Notes: a model not told the origin generated them from the sequence alone. 64,000 bases of DNA from Candolleomyces eurysporus (GCA_027579435.1 JANBPK010000770.1:186001-250000), one strand, 5' to 3'; numbered from the stretch's first letter, positions 11,859-24,095 are shown. A program made the numbers and translations.

Positions 11859-14158
11859 GATGGTATGGAGGCTAGAGATGGGAAAGGAGTTCACGAACGC
11901 CTCAACCCGTCTTATAAAACAAACGAACCTCGCTGTTCCTTGAACTACCGCCGAGCTGTGCTCGCACGCTGATAGTATCAATCCGGCAAGGGCGCCCATT
12001 GTCAAATGGGGATCACCTCCCCGAGTAGGACATCATGCGCCAAGTATCAGAGGTGTCTCTGACGTTTCGAGCGCCTGATGATATCTTGGACTGCTTTCCG
12101 ACGCTGTGCACAGTGTGGAACAGTGTGACTTCCGAGATGCTAAAAGGCTGAAAGAAAAATGATCTTTTTAGTGTGAGAGCTATCAGCGGTTCGAAGCAGT
12201 ACGGAAGCGGGCTCCTTCCGAGGCCGCTGTCGAGTAATCTTTACCCCTGGCCCGGTGAGGCCGCATCCTGGGTCTGTGGCATGTGGCATCTTGTGGATGG
12301 ATGGATGCTCTCTTGACGTAAAAAATGGTGGATCAAAACAATTATCGGTGACATACGCGGCCAAGCTGTTGAAGCAATGTTAGTCAGCTTGACCTCCCGT
12401 TAGACGCTCAGCGCTCAATGCCAGCGAGTAAGTGCCAGCGTCCGTCGGGCGCACGAGCAAGCGGTAGGCCCCAAACTTAGGAGTCTGTCCTTACGCAAGA
12501 CATCAAGCTGGTAGTCCACCGTACGGTGTTTAGTCCATTAATCCTGCGACAGGTGGCCTACTCCCTACGAGGAGCTGGGGACTAGGCATTCCACAAAGTC
12601 TGAGAACAGCCTTACTGCGTCGACACCGACTTTACACCGACGCTAGTAGCCCTCTAAAACGGTATTCACGTAGATTTCGTAAGATTATTAGTAGAAATCA
12701 TTTTTCCGCTTCAAGAAGCTCCCATGAAAAGTTACCTTTCCCCGATATTCATCTAGGGAGTTTTAGTAGACCGCAACGAAGCAACGGAATTCAGACAACT
12801 TACCTATCCCCCTCTACTAAGCGAGAGCTCGTCTCAGTAGTCTTACTACGGGCCCAGGGCACGAGCAACTTTCTTCTCAGCGGAATTTCGAATCATTAAC
12901 CCATTCTTTGGACATACCCATTGTACACACAAGCAAAATTAAATAAGGGCAGCAACCTTTGGCTGCGCCCACACATTCCAAATTTAAATTACCTTCCGCT
13001 TCTCTATGAACAGCAGATACTTGCAGGTCCATGCTCTTCCTATCATTCATCACGATATGATTGTGATCAGAGAGGGAAGAGAAGGGCCTCATCAACATCC
13101 ATCTGACGTCGCTGTCATATATACATACGTCCAAGCTCTTTTACAATCGCACGTGTGACATTTTCCGTATTTACGACTCAAGTTGACATGGATCGACAGC
13201 ATTGTAAGCCATGCGGTGCCTCCTCGCCGACGCGCTGGTCCACCTGAAACGCACGGAGTTTGTGATATCCAGAGTGCTCGCAATAGCCTCGGAGTGGCTC
13301 GGTTGTGCTGAGACGAGCATATAAATATGGGTAGGTATAATGAAATATAGCCCACCCTTGTTTCCAAGGTGAGCGTTCCATGGATATCTGAGGATTCTTC
13401 AGCTTCGTGCCCGGCGCCCGGCAAGGCTGCACATCTGACGGCATTGTGTCAAAGCAACGCTCGGAGTGTCCGAATCCCCCGACGGCGAGGCACCCTTCCA
13501 CCACGGTGTTGTTCAACGGTGAGATGCTTCATTGAAAAAAAGTAAATCCTCCTCCTTGTTTCCCCAGAGCTCGCCCAGGATGTACACCGAACTAAAATTA
13601 TCCAGGCCGGGGAAAAAGGAATGTTCTTAACCGACAACCGAGCAAACAATTATATAGCCGATGCAACGAGGCCTCATATGGGCGTTGTAGAGCTTGAGGA
13701 GCTGCCATGGCAGCTAAACCGCCGTTGTGGAATTCCTGGATCCCTCTCGTCTTCATGATCCTAAGCTCGAACATCAATCTAGATCGTCTTCTCCTCGTGC
13801 CTCACAAATTCTCTTACCTTTCAAGGGTTTTGACCGCTCAACAGCACAAGTAGCCGTGAACGAACACAGTATTCTCTTGATCTATCAAGTTTACTTTGAC
13901 GTCAACTAAGACTCGGCCCACATCTTTTCAGAATTTCAGCATGTTTCGCAAGTGATGATGTTCAACTTTTGATACGGCCAAGGTCGGCGGCTTGAATAAT
14001 TACGACGAATGTATCGAAACATAACCGGGGTTTTCTCCATTTTCAGCCAGTCTCCGGCAAAAAAAGATTCGTGTACAATCAAGTTGCATTCACAATCGCA
14101 TTTGAACTGTGGGACGCTTTCCTTCGATACCCTTCCCTGAGCCGCTGACATATTTATT
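11859..14158. other. Gene-free stretch of 2.3 kb
   Basis: I find no gene, tRNA or recognisable mobile element. Frames are short and broken on both strands. The part from about 12360 to 12860 differs in texture from its neighbours and could be an old transposon remnant, but I see no terminal repeats or target-site duplication. Confidence 0.4.
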
Positions 14159-15310
14159 TTGATCAGTGACTACAACAGCTGGCCATTGCAGCTCGTTGTT
14201 GAAGTTAGGACGGAGTTTTACGCTTATTTACCCCCAAACAGATTCCTTTTTGCGAATGAGGGTCTCCCCGTGTTGCCCATGGAAGTCCGATCACAAGAAT
14301 CTGACGAGGATCGATTCCGAAAGATCTTGCAAGGAGTCAGCAAAGTCCAACTCGCGAGCAAACAACTCAAATCGTTTGAGAATGGGAACAACTTCTATCT
14401 GGCTGCGGTACAGATCCATTGGGACGGAAGGGGGGNATTGATTTATTTTGAACCAGGAGAAAGGCGGCGGCGACACGGTACGATCGCTTTGTACTCCGGA
14501 GGCAATGTGTCTGTCTGTTAAATAGTATTATCCAGGTCTATAAGGTATCTAAAATGTTCGAGCGGCCACGATTACAGGTCGCCTCGAATTACCTCGCGAG
14601 CTGTACAACCTTGGTTTGGAAGTATTGGTTGAGAATAGGGATGCAATGGAGATGGTTGACCGACTGGGGGAGCAAATAGACGGACTATAGCTGCCAGCGT
14701 GGTCCGACACCAAACATCCTCTTGACAGTCAAGGAAACGGAGGGTAGGACTCAAATAGAGGCAAGACCGAGCCAAGTGAATCGACATTCATTGAGCAACT
14801 TGAATAGGCGGGTACCAAGCGGAGCCTGTCGTGTTCGAAATTGACAGGGGACATGGCAAGAAATGCGCCCCGTATATGGATCCCCTCATCCCTAGAATGC
14901 AATTAAAGCACCATCTACACACATTATCGCCCTAGTCGATCATTTCATTGTCGAGTCTGAGACGCACCTTACCTTCCTGAGACTGGCCTAGATCTATGAA
15001 GATCTACTACGCCCTCAGATCAAGCAGCCCGCTGAAGCCTTGTCCAGGGCGTCGCCCACCTTCACGCGAACGGAATCACTCACCTGGATCTAAAACCGAC
15101 AACCTCGTGTACGACGCCTCTGCAGGGCCAGCTGAAGGTCATCAATTTTGATGTCGCTGTCCGAGTGAAGGAAGAAGATGAGGAGGTCCGAGGCTATCGT
15201 GGTACCCGTGGATAAACAGCGGCTGAGGTGGGCGAGCGAGATAGTCCAGAGTTCAGGTTAAAACGCCATCAAGCTGACGGGCGCGTGGTCGTATTCTCTA
15301 AACTCTCCGC
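14159..15310 (+). pseudogene. Degraded agaric-type protein kinase gene
   Basis: Pieces of one protein appear in order but in changing frames. 14200-14430 encodes the family's N-terminal module (LPVLPMEVRSQ, RFRKILQGVSKVQLA), and 14578-14690 a helical linker. 14895-14965 gives a kinase N-lobe-like phrase (KAPSTHIIALVDHF). 15042-15097 encodes VQGVAHLHANGITHLDLKP with the catalytic-loop Asp, and 15141-15152 gives NFD in place of DFG. 15213-15300 gives AEVGERDSPEF and QADGRVVVF, the activation-segment end. At least two frameshifts fall between the HLDLKP and NFD motifs, and in-frame stops follow. Intact relatives are expanded in Agaricomycetes and function is largely unknown. The N at 14436 lies in the first part. 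Confidence 0.72.
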
Positions 15311-15965
15311 AGGTTTGAGGAGAGGAGCCTGCCTTCAACTGTTGTACGAACCAATCTTCAATGTTGCCTTGTACGAGCTTGTACGCTCTCGCTTTGATTC
15401 TACCCTTTTGGGATCTCGACCACTGTGTCATATTGGCTATCTTGAAATCGATGATGTTTAGCCAGTTTAGACCGTCGATACGAGGAGTGAGCGAGCGTCC
15501 TTGGGGCCGTGAACACTGGGTCGTGTCAACTGCGAAATGTTGCGAGCGAGGGTCGACCTTGGGTTTGCTGTCGGTGTCTACCGCTTAGAGAATATGATTT
15601 GTGCCTCGAGCCGCATTGGTGGTCGCCCCGAACGAATATTGAAGGCTGGACCACTGGCTGAAACCTAAACCTTGGCACTTAGGGATAAAACCCCAGTTGT
15701 GACTAACTGAGCAGTGTAGGCTGACGTCTTGAAAAAGAATATATTCAGGATGGTAGTATGGACGCAGAAATGCAAGTAGGGATACAAATGGTACAAACCC
15801 ATTAATTATACAATGGTCGTCGATGATATGCATCAAGAATGGAGGTAGTAAGCGATAGTGTCCACCCGTAGGGAAGTAGAGATCGGGGGAGAAAAATTAT
15901 GGTTGGATCCCAGCGGCGTAGCAGGAAAGACTGGGTCGGTCGCCCAAGAAGATTATCTAGTCAAA
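15311..15965. other. Intergenic, no gene seen
   Basis: The stretch lies between the kinase pseudogene and the stop codon of the nucleoporin-like gene. No supported frame or repeat. Confidence 0.5.
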
Positions 15966-16926
15966 TCAAAATTTGAACGAAAATGGTGTTGTTGTCTTCG
16001 GCTGGACGGCGACGGCGGGCGAGATGGAGTTTCCGAACAAAGAAGGTCCAGCTAAAGCAGGCGCTGGTGCTGCTGCTGGTGGGGGCGCAGGCACTGCAGG
16101 CGCCGCAGGAGGTTGTCCAAGATATTGCCTGATTTCTGCTGAAGTAACTTCCCTCCTGCCCGCAAGTAAGTAGTACACACGTAATTCCTGTTGTTTGTAC
16201 CTCGGTCAACACAAAGAAACGCAAAGAAAGGGAGAAGAATTAACCTCAAAGTTATGGTCTGCGAAATTCGGCTGCGCCGTAATACACTGCAGGCTTTCGT
16301 CTTGATCAGGCGAAGAGCCTGTGCCTGGAACTACAGTGGGCGGCGCGACGACTGTCTTGACGAACGGATCCATCTTTACGGTTGATGGAGGAGCTTTGTT
16401 GCCGCTCAGATACGCGTAGTATCTCAATTCCTATCATGCGCATCAACGTCAGCCAAAATCACGACAAGACGGCGGTGGTGCAGCGTACCTCCGGACTGAA
16501 AAACGCATAATCCGTTGAACACGATATGCTTTGATAGGTCTCATTTTCTACTTTCAGAGCAACAAAGTTCTGACCAGGAGGCAGCTCTGCAGGGTTTGTG
16601 ACGCTCGGTTTGGACACAACGGGCTGGGCGGTGGAGCTGGTCGGTGCCCCTGCCGGCGGGGGTGGTACGTGTGGTTGAAACAGTGGCGGCAAGCTCATAG
16701 ACGCCCGCTCAGCATCTGAGATGGGGTGTTGTGGGCATGGAGGAGGTACCTTCCCCGTCGCCGTGTAAGCCTTTAGATAGTCTTCTACTCTAACCTCCTA
16801 TACCCTGTGCAATGAGCTCGCAATTTAGGACGATCTTGACGAGTAAAGACGCACCTCGAAGGATTTGTTCGCGTATGGCCCCAAGGCCGCGATGGTCATG
16901 AACTTTTCGACCGTCGTCGTTGTCAT
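15966..16926 (-). CDS. Compact nucleoporin-like protein with three Nup98-type motifs, 262 aa
   Basis: Four exons (minus), 16926-16855, 16797-16489, 16430-16245 and 16187-15966, join in phase to 262 codons plus stop; each of the three introns interrupts the same motif after a Glu codon. The motif occurs three times: FMTIAALGPYANKSFEEVR (9-27), YQSISCSTDYAFFSPEELR (about 111-129) and LQCITAQPNFADHNFEELR (about 174-192). It resembles the segment in metazoan and fungal Nup98/Nup145N (pattern ITAM..Y..KS.EELRLEDY). The rest is Pro/Ala-rich with a single FG-type site (SLFG) and ends PFSFKF. The autoproteolytic domain and long GLFG tracts of Nup98 are absent. I infer a nuclear-pore or mRNA-export accessory protein. 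The equivalent intron position in each repeat points to internal duplication. Confidence 0.8.
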
Positions 16927-17114
16927 TCTGCCTAAAGGCTAAGAGCGCAATGATGAAAGTCTTTGATCAACATTGGCGGCAGCGAGCATGCCCAAGTGAA
17001 CGATGAGGTCGTGTTTGTCATTGTTAGGACGCGCGGTCATCGGAGTTTGAAGCTGTCCGAACTGGCGACAATGGTTAATTGCGATCAACGACGTCGACGA
17101 GGTCGAGCTCGACG
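16927..17114. promoter_or_regulatory. 188-bp shared divergent promoter
   Basis: The start codons of the nucleoporin-like gene (16926, minus) and SPT7 (17115, plus) are separated by 188 bp, so both must be controlled from this segment. I see no TATA box. Co-expression of a pore-type protein and a SAGA subunit is plausible but is inference. Confidence 0.55.
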
Positions 17115-20100
17115 ATGAACGTGAGTGTATTCACCAGGAACTCATTCGATGCGTAGCTCACCGTTGTTCAGAACCTCCTCAGGACCCTGACCGAGAGTCG
17201 GGTCAAGCCGACGAGCGACCTCAAGCTACTATTGACGGCGGTCAAAGAGACTCGAGTACGTCGTGCCCAACAGCGACCACGCTGCTTCACTGACCGCTGT
17301 ACAGCGACAAAGCTACGATGCGAAGCTTTCAGATGTCTTCTACGAGTCTCTGGAGAACCTTTTGGCCGACTTGCGAACCATCACCATTGTGAGTGTTGAT
17401 CCCTGTTTCGCGTCACGCGTCTCATTATTACATTGTGGGGTAGGACAACCGCGACGCGGATGCGTTCCTCAAGCCGGTGTCAAAGGCAGAGGTACCAGAC
17501 TATTACGAAAGTGAGTAGCAGTGGATGGATTGAGTGAAGGGACTGACGCCGGGTCCAGTTATCACCAACCCCATGGACTTTTCGACAATGGCCAAGAAAC
17601 TTAAGAATAAGCAGTACAAATCCAAGCGCGAGTTCAAGGACGACCTGGATCTAATATGGTCCAATTGTTACAAGTATAATGCAGAGGTGCGTTCGGGCTT
17701 AAACTCTCCAGAATTCATTGTCTAATGGCGACTCTAGGACCATCCCCTGCGACTGTGTGTCGACCGGCTCAAGGCCAAAGCTGAGCGTCTGCTCAAATAC
17801 ATCACCGACCGCAAAGACCGCACGGATCCGCAAATACCTTTCGACCTTGCACCACCCCAGCCTGGCATTGCACGTCCCAGGATGAACGGAAACTTGCACC
17901 GACGGACCCCATCAACTATTCCTCCTCTACCCGTGGCCAGCTCCTCGAGTCGCAAGCTCGATCTCCCGTTCGCCGATACCCCAGCGCTCATCCGGACGCC
18001 CGAAGGGATGGTGGCGTTCAGAGAGCTCGACCGTGGGCTCTTGTCAGACTCCCCCTCCCGCGCCACCCTCGATAGGCTGAAACAGATCACTCCTTTTGCT
18101 GAGACGGAACTCGACTCTGAGCCAGACGATGGCGTTGCGACGGGGGACAAGAGGAAGATGCCAGCAGCAGAGGGCGGTCGACCTCGCAAACGCGCGAGGT
18201 TCGCTGCAGTTCCCGACGACCTTTCACAGCTATGGTGGAATGCTGTACAGACAGATGCACTCATGGCCAACGGACTGCCAGAGATACCCTATGCTTCCTC
18301 CTCCCAGCTTAAGCCGAAACGGCGGAAGAGGCAGAAGCCGGTTGAGAGGACACCTCCTTCAGCCAAGTCGATGTTGGGTGTGATGAACAATAACATCAAG
18401 ACGATGAGGAGGGTGAGGCAGACTCATGCGAAACTTGCCTCCCTGGTGGCTAGTACCGCTCAGCCGGACGACCCAGATGCACCTGAAGGCGGGCTCAGTG
18501 GACCCAGCACGAGTCTGGGTGGGATTGGAGGGCTGGCGGGCGGTATTCAGCCTCCAACGTCGGACGAGGATCTTCAGGATGATAAGATTGACGAACGGCA
18601 CTGGGCGGATATTGTTAGGGGAAACAAGAAAGGCAAGCTTCGCATTGACGAGGAGAGGGCGAATGGGTGTATTCGCTGGGTCGGAGAGAAGATTTTAGAG
18701 CATGCTGGGTTTCAAGGGACCTCTAGGTCTGCCCTGGATGTATTTTCGGGTGTCTTCATGGAGTACCTGCTTAATGTTGGGAGGAATATTCGGTATCTTA
18801 CCGACAAGTACTCCCAGACGATGACACCGGAGGTTGGTCGCAGGCTACTCTTTATTTGAATGCTTAGACTGACGTCACCTTCAGGAAATAATGCTTCATA
18901 CACTATTCGAGAGCGGTGTCTCGCAAGTCCAAGAGCTTGACAAGTTTATATCCGACGACATTGAAAGACACGGCAGTCGAATGATGGAGCTCGAGAAGAA
19001 GCTTGTTGGGGCTTATCGAGAAGCTGTAAGTGCAATTGTCTTTGAGCATTGGTTTTGACTGACTGTTGTTCTTCAGACTGCAGGCCAGGAGGCTCTCGAA
19101 GACGAAGGCCTCTTCGAGGAAGAGGACGAGGAAGAAGCTGGAGCGCTCGCAATGTACGTCTGCCAGCTACGCATCTTTCATTTATCTGTACTAACCTTCG
19201 GCTCAGTGGCGATTTCGCTGAAGCACTCGGCGAAGACTATCTCGGTTTACGGGAGCTCGGTATTGCCGACGAATTTGGCCTCAACACACTCTCTGTTCCG
19301 AAAAGTCTGCTCAAGAGGAAGAAGGCGCAGAAGCTTGCTGTTACAAAACCGGCGGAGAAGCCTCTCGACTACCCTCTTCCACCACCCGTACCGAAGTTTA
19401 CATATTCTCAAGTGGAAGATCAGATCGGTCTTCTCAAGACATTTTATCAGTTCCGCTTCCACCAGCGGGCTGCTGCTCGTATGCCTCCTGCGCCCCCACA
19501 ACCTTCTGCTCCTGTTTTCAATCTCCCAGGTCCAAGTCTGCCGGGACCAAGTCTCCCAAATCTACCTGGACCGAATATTCCTGGATCTGCGCCAGCATCA
19601 GCGGCTTATCCTCCAAATCCCTACCCGAGTGCAGGCTTGTCTACTCCCGCGGCCCCTGGACCTGCCGCTCAGCCTGGACAGCCCACACCACCGGCAGCGT
19701 CTCAAGCACCGTCACTCGTACCTCCTGTTCTTATCGTTCCTCCCGATTTCGAACTCCCAGACGATCCGGCCCCTCAAGTTCAAGCGAAAATGGGACCGTT
19801 GGGTCAGATTACGAAACCCAGTTCTCATGCTACTTCGAGTTCGAAGAAGAAGAAGCCGGCTGGGGAGGATGGTGCCGGTGCTGGAGGTGGGTACCAGCAC
19901 CCTCCCAGTGCTGGACCTGGACCTGGTGGGTATGGAGCCCCACCTGGACCTGGCGGATTTGTCCAAGGGTATGGTGGTAGCGGTGGTGGCGGACAGGGCG
20001 CTACATTTATACCTACTATCGTTGGGCCGAATGGATTGCCAGCTCAACTTGGTCCTGACGGTACACCGAAGAAGGGTGGTGGCTACTATAATAATAGTAA

Positions 20101-20287
20101 GAAGGGGGCGAGTGGGGGAACGGGAGCAGGGCCTGGGAGGAAGAAGAAGGAGCCTCCGCCTGGGTTGGTTATTCCGATGTCGACTGCGAGCAGTCAGGCT
20201 TCGTCGAATGGTGTTGGTGGGTATCCGTCGGCGCAGGGACAGGGTTCCGCGACGACACCATTTTCGTCTGCTGTTGTCACTGCTTGA
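17115..20287 (+). CDS. SPT7: SAGA complex subunit SPT7, bromodomain protein, 920 aa
   Basis: SPT7 is a structural subunit of the nuclear SAGA histone acetyltransferase complex. Exons: 17115-17120, 17172-17255, 17305-17388, 17444-17510, 17559-17686, 17738-18832, 18885-19025, 19077-19153, 19207-20287, all in phase. The first exon is only ATG AAC, chosen because MN then joins NLLRTLTESRV, the expected family start. The bromodomain spans about residues 35-140, with YYEIITNPMDFSTM and the acetyl-lysine-binding Asn in WSNCYKYN (about 121). A histone-fold region lies near 450-500 (ALDVFSGVFMEYLLNVGRN, EIMLHTLFESG). It is followed by an acidic stretch (EEEDEEEAG) and GDFAEALGEDYLGLRELG. The last ~280 residues are Pro/Gly-rich and disordered. 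Confidence 0.95.
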
Positions 20288-20585
20288 GGGATGCTCTAAC
20301 TCTTCTCTCTGTCACTCGCCTGTTTGGGATTGTTGGACGGTTTTTTCGTCATTGACTTTGTTTCATACTTATCGTCATTATTGGATCGCCTGTCATACAT
20401 ACATTTGCACATGAGAGCACACTTAGAAGTTGTTCATACTAGCGGAATACACACCTTCTTCCACAGCCCCTGGAAGCCGGAAGGACAAGGATGACAGGCG
20501 CTATGCAATGTACCGCTATTTAGCTGTGTGAGGCAGTTACGGTAGTCACTCGTCCTAAAACGGTAACCCCCGAGATTATCTACAA

Positions 20586-20594
20586 TATATATAG
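20586..20594 (+). promoter_or_regulatory. TATA box candidate for the EF-hand gene
   Basis: TATATATAG lies 71 bp before the start codon at 20665, a typical spacing for a short leader. Confidence 0.5.
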
Positions 20595-20664
20595 ATCACT
20601 CAGCTGATCATCTGTCTTGTCCTTTTGTTTCTCTTTCTCAAACCCAAACCAGCACACTACCAGA

Positions 20665-21835
20665 ATGTCGTACGGCGGAGTGAGCGTCATATTATCTGGA
20701 GATGGGGCCATTGCTGATGATTCGTGATTCTATAGTACGGAGCCCCACCAGGCGGAGGGTATGGCGCACCCCCTGGACCACCGGGAGGAGGATACGGCGG
20801 AGGAGGAGGATACGGAGCACCCCCACCTGCTGGCGGTGGATACGGCGCTCCACCACCAGCTGGAGGATACGGTGGACCACCGGTGAGTAGCACCATGTGC
20901 TTGGTGATCAATGCGATGAACGATGCTGACGATGATAATGATTCCTAGGGATATGGAGGAGGAGGATTTGCTGCCCCTGGAGGCGGTCGAGGACCACCCC
21001 CCNGGCGCTGACCCCCAGTAAGGCGTTGTTTCTCTTTCTCGTTGTGTAGAACGAGCGCTTATGATGAGGTACATAAAGGCTCTGGAACTGGTTCACCGCT
21101 GTTGATACCGATAGGTCGGGTATGATCCATGCTGAGGAGCTTCGTGAGTAATTGTCTCTTGATAAAGGGCTAATTGTGTGTCTGACATAGTTTACAGAGC
21201 AGGCGCTCATCAACGGAGACTGGAGTCGTGAGTGTGCTTCGTGCAGTGTGACCCGGGGGCTTACTCAGTGGGCGGATTGTAGGCTTCGATCTGGATACTG
21301 TCAAGATGCTGATGACCATCTTCGTGAGTTGTTGAGCAATGCTCCCCATCTAACCATCACTTACAAAGACCAAAGGATGCTGACCGAAGCGGAACCATCG
21401 GGTTCAACGAGTTCGCCGGTCTCTGGAAGTACATCAAGGACTGGCAAAACGTCTTCAAGCACTTTGACCGAGACCGCTCTGGCTCCATCGACGGGGGCGA
21501 ACTGAGGGAAGCTCTCGCTCAATTCGGGTACAACCTCTCCCCGACCCTTCTCGAACTCCTCCAGAAGAAGTATGGTACGTACCACCCCCCATCCTCGGAA
21601 GTCTAGTATCAATCAACTCAATGGAAACCCCCGTTGTTGGGGGGTAGATGCTAAAGCTAACCAAACCGGCGTTCGTGGTGGTCCTGCACCTGGAATCTCG
21701 TTCGACCGATTCGTCCGTGCTTGCGTTGTAGTCAAGCAGCTCAGCGAATCGTTTGGGAAGCTCGACACAGATAGGGATGGGTGGATCCAGATCAACTATG
21801 ATCAGTTCATGCATACGGTGCTTAGTCTTCCTTGA
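20665..21835 (+). CDS. PEF1: Penta-EF-hand calcium-binding protein, 250 aa
   Basis: Exons 20665-20679, 20736-20882, 20949-21017, 21079-21143, 21198-21227, 21283-21323, 21376-21574 and 21648-21835 are in phase and give 250 codons if the N at 21003 is dropped. Residues 1-74 are a Gly/Pro/Tyr-rich tail (repeats of GYGAPP), as in peflin, ALG-2 and yeast Pef1. Residues 77-250 carry the EF-hands: loop DTDRSGMIHAEE (86-97), DADRSGTIGFNE (123-134), DRDRSGSIDGGE (153-164) and a terminal DTDRDGWIQINY. The family dimerises and links calcium to membrane traffic or budding. The 3' half was duplicated downstream (24658-25119). Confidence 0.93.
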
Positions 21836-22148
21836 ACAACGGCAAATATCAATGGTCTACGTTTGGTTCGCGATTGTATAATTTACTACTAACGTTAAGA
21901 AATGTGGAGATGTTCGATGTATAGTAGTTTGCCTGCGTATACGTGCTCTGAAATGCGATGTGTATTGAAACAACCACGTTCTGATAATGTTTGGGCACGG
22001 GCGATGGGTTCCAAGACAGCCCGGCTTATACAGGAATCGCGTTAACGAAGAGACGAGGACCCAAATACCCGTGCATGCAGAGGAGAGTGGAGGGGTAACT
22101 GCTGCATGTTGATCGAAATGCGCTGGGACGTCACGCGTCACAGCGAAC

Positions 22149-22439
22149 ATGGACCATTGGTCCCTCCTTGTCCTCCTTATACTCTGCATTTCCATCCTCC
22201 TCAAACACTCCCCCAATCTGTACTTCGACGACGAGGGTGGCAATTCAGGTGAAGGTAAATCGGGTGTCGGGTGCGAAGCCGCAGGTCCTGTCGAAAGCTC
22301 AAGCGGCGAGGACAACAGGCAGACGGTGCGCTGCACGCCTGCCGCAGGCAACTGTGAGCAGCATGGGTTCTTCGTCGTCTTGCACAGCGATCAGAGAGTT
22401 GAGATTAGGGGATGTGGAGTGTCAACTCGGACGAAATGA
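22149..22439 (+). CDS. Small membrane-type frame, very uncertain
   Basis: A 96-codon frame begins with a strongly hydrophobic helix (MDHWSLLVLLILCISILLKH) followed by an acidic/Gly stretch. The duplicate at about 25415 keeps the hydrophobic start with two substitutions, but the downstream frame diverges by indels. That makes conserved coding below the helix unlikely. No family recognised. Confidence 0.18.
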   Translation: MDHWSLLVLLILCISILLKHSPNLYFDDEGGNSGEGKSGVGCEAAGPVESSSGEDNRQTVRCTPAAGNCEQHGFFVVLHSDQRVEIRGCGVSTRTK

Positions 22440-22723
22440 GAGACGCTATTTCGGAAAGAAAAACTGATTGCCTCCGAAAAGCTGTGCCGCGAAGGCAAAA
22501 TGATATCATCTGATGAATGTGATGGCCAGCCTTTTCGATTTGTTCAACCCGATGACACCCAAAGACCTGCTCCCTACGGTAGCAGGCGTGTTTCCGACAC
22601 CACTGGGTGGACTCTCAGAGAAGGTTACGCGAGCCTCTGAAAACCGTGGTCAAAATGAGCAATCTTTATATTTATGGGGCCCATCTGAAGAAGTTCTACC
22701 GAGGGCGCCTAACCAACAGCCTG

Positions 22724-24095
22724 TTAGCCGACGACGATAACCTTCGGATTCGTGTCAGGCATCGAGTTTGAATAAAACGTAATACATAGGGGCATACATG
22801 TCGATAGGCACTGTTCTCTGTGAAGCATAGCGAATTGGAATACAGGTGAAAACATGAATACAGATATATACGGCTCGCCTTCGGGGATGTGAGAAGAGTG
22901 ATGGGGTATACCGAAAGGTCTCAGTGTGAGACCGCAACCCGTTCGTGAAGGGCAAGACTGCAATGTTGTAGAAGGCACAAGGGGAAAAAGGAACGCAATA
23001 GAAATCCAGAAGCGAGTAGGGTGTCTAAGTCAATCCTATGTTAGATATAAGTCCTGCATATGATGGGTGATAACGTTCCACTTACAGTTGCTATCGTGGA
23101 GAAAAGATTGTTCAGACTACTCCATTTAAATCAGGGCCACGGTTGATAGAGGTTCCGGTGAACCAGGTAGTAAACCACCGAAGACATAATCGTAAGTGTG
23201 CCAGAACACCGTTTGGTGCATGTTGCGACAGGCCCTGGCTGGCAGCATGGGAGCGATCGATATCCCCTCCGAATGGAAGAAAGTCGGGAGGCTCACGGCC
23301 TAAAACGATACGGTGGGGGGTGCAGAGTATACATTCACATGGTCGTGAACTGACAGGATCAAGCAGGTCTGCGTCTACGCCCTCAAATACCGGCAAAGGA
23401 AATCCAGCCGGATGAGAGCCTGAGTGCGCTAGCGACAACCCTTGTAAGCCTGAGAAAAGCACCAGTGTAATTTGATGTCGTAACCTACCTTCGCCAGTCG
23501 GCCAGGAATTGTGCCTCCGTTGTGAGGAACGGCTCAGGCCAGGACGAGGACGAGCCGGACTATGACCGTGGTTTACGTTCTGTTGGTGCCGGAGATTGAA
23601 GCCTGAGGGCATGAATCCATTCGTTCTAGAAGGTGGCGTATGCTGCGATTCCGAGTGCTGATGTCGCCGGTGGGGTTGGCCCAGCCCTTCCAAAGTTCAG
23701 TTAGTTTTGCAAGCCAATCGGTCGAACTCTTGGTGCAGGGCTTAGTATTAGTAAGCGCCGCTTACTGAGTTACTAGGTGGCTGTGCAACTGAGCTCTCGA
23801 TCATGATGCACCCCCCCAAATTACAATGTAACACATTCGGGAATTGGAACTTACAGAATGACTGTCTCCTGTCACTGTTGAGACTGGAGTTGCAAGCCTG
23901 CGTTGAATGCGTTGAATTGTCGTTGTGTGAGTTGATAATTTCGGTAGTCGTCCGGCTCCTGGAGCTGTAATCGTTGCTATAAAAACTGCACGATTGATCA
24001 ATGACGATCACGGTGAGCGCCGGAGGTGCTGGGGCTGGGCCTTCGTGGAGAGGTTCCGAACGGCTTTCCTGAGGTGAGAATTCTTGTGCAGGCAT
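22724..24095 (-). CDS. Putative lineage-specific gene, Ser/Asn/Gln-rich, model incomplete
   Basis: A first exon runs from ATG 24095 to 23855 (MPAQEFSPQESRSEPLHEGP, then IINSHNDNSTHSTQ) and ends at a good donor (GTAAGT). A second coding-like block at about 23692-23485 (SQHTPPSRTNGFMP, GLSRSSQRRHNSWPTGE) ends at GTAGGT. A third lies at about 23430-23112. A further conserved block at 22978-22724 is in an uncertain frame. Comparison with the duplicate shows insertions of 6 nt in the second block, which keep the frame and suggest it was once translated. Exact acceptors are unclear. No known domain; the low-complexity Ser/Asn/His composition gives no functional hint. Confidence 0.35.

Noticed and set aside
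12360..12860. Possible transposon relic in the gene-poor interval
   Set aside because: Texture differs, but no terminal repeats, target-site duplication or transposase fragment could be identified.
19152..20414. 420-codon plus-strand frame overlapping the SPT7 tail
   Set aside because: It is another frame of the SPT7 last exon, Arg/Leu-rich by codon shift, and starts inside an SPT7 intron.
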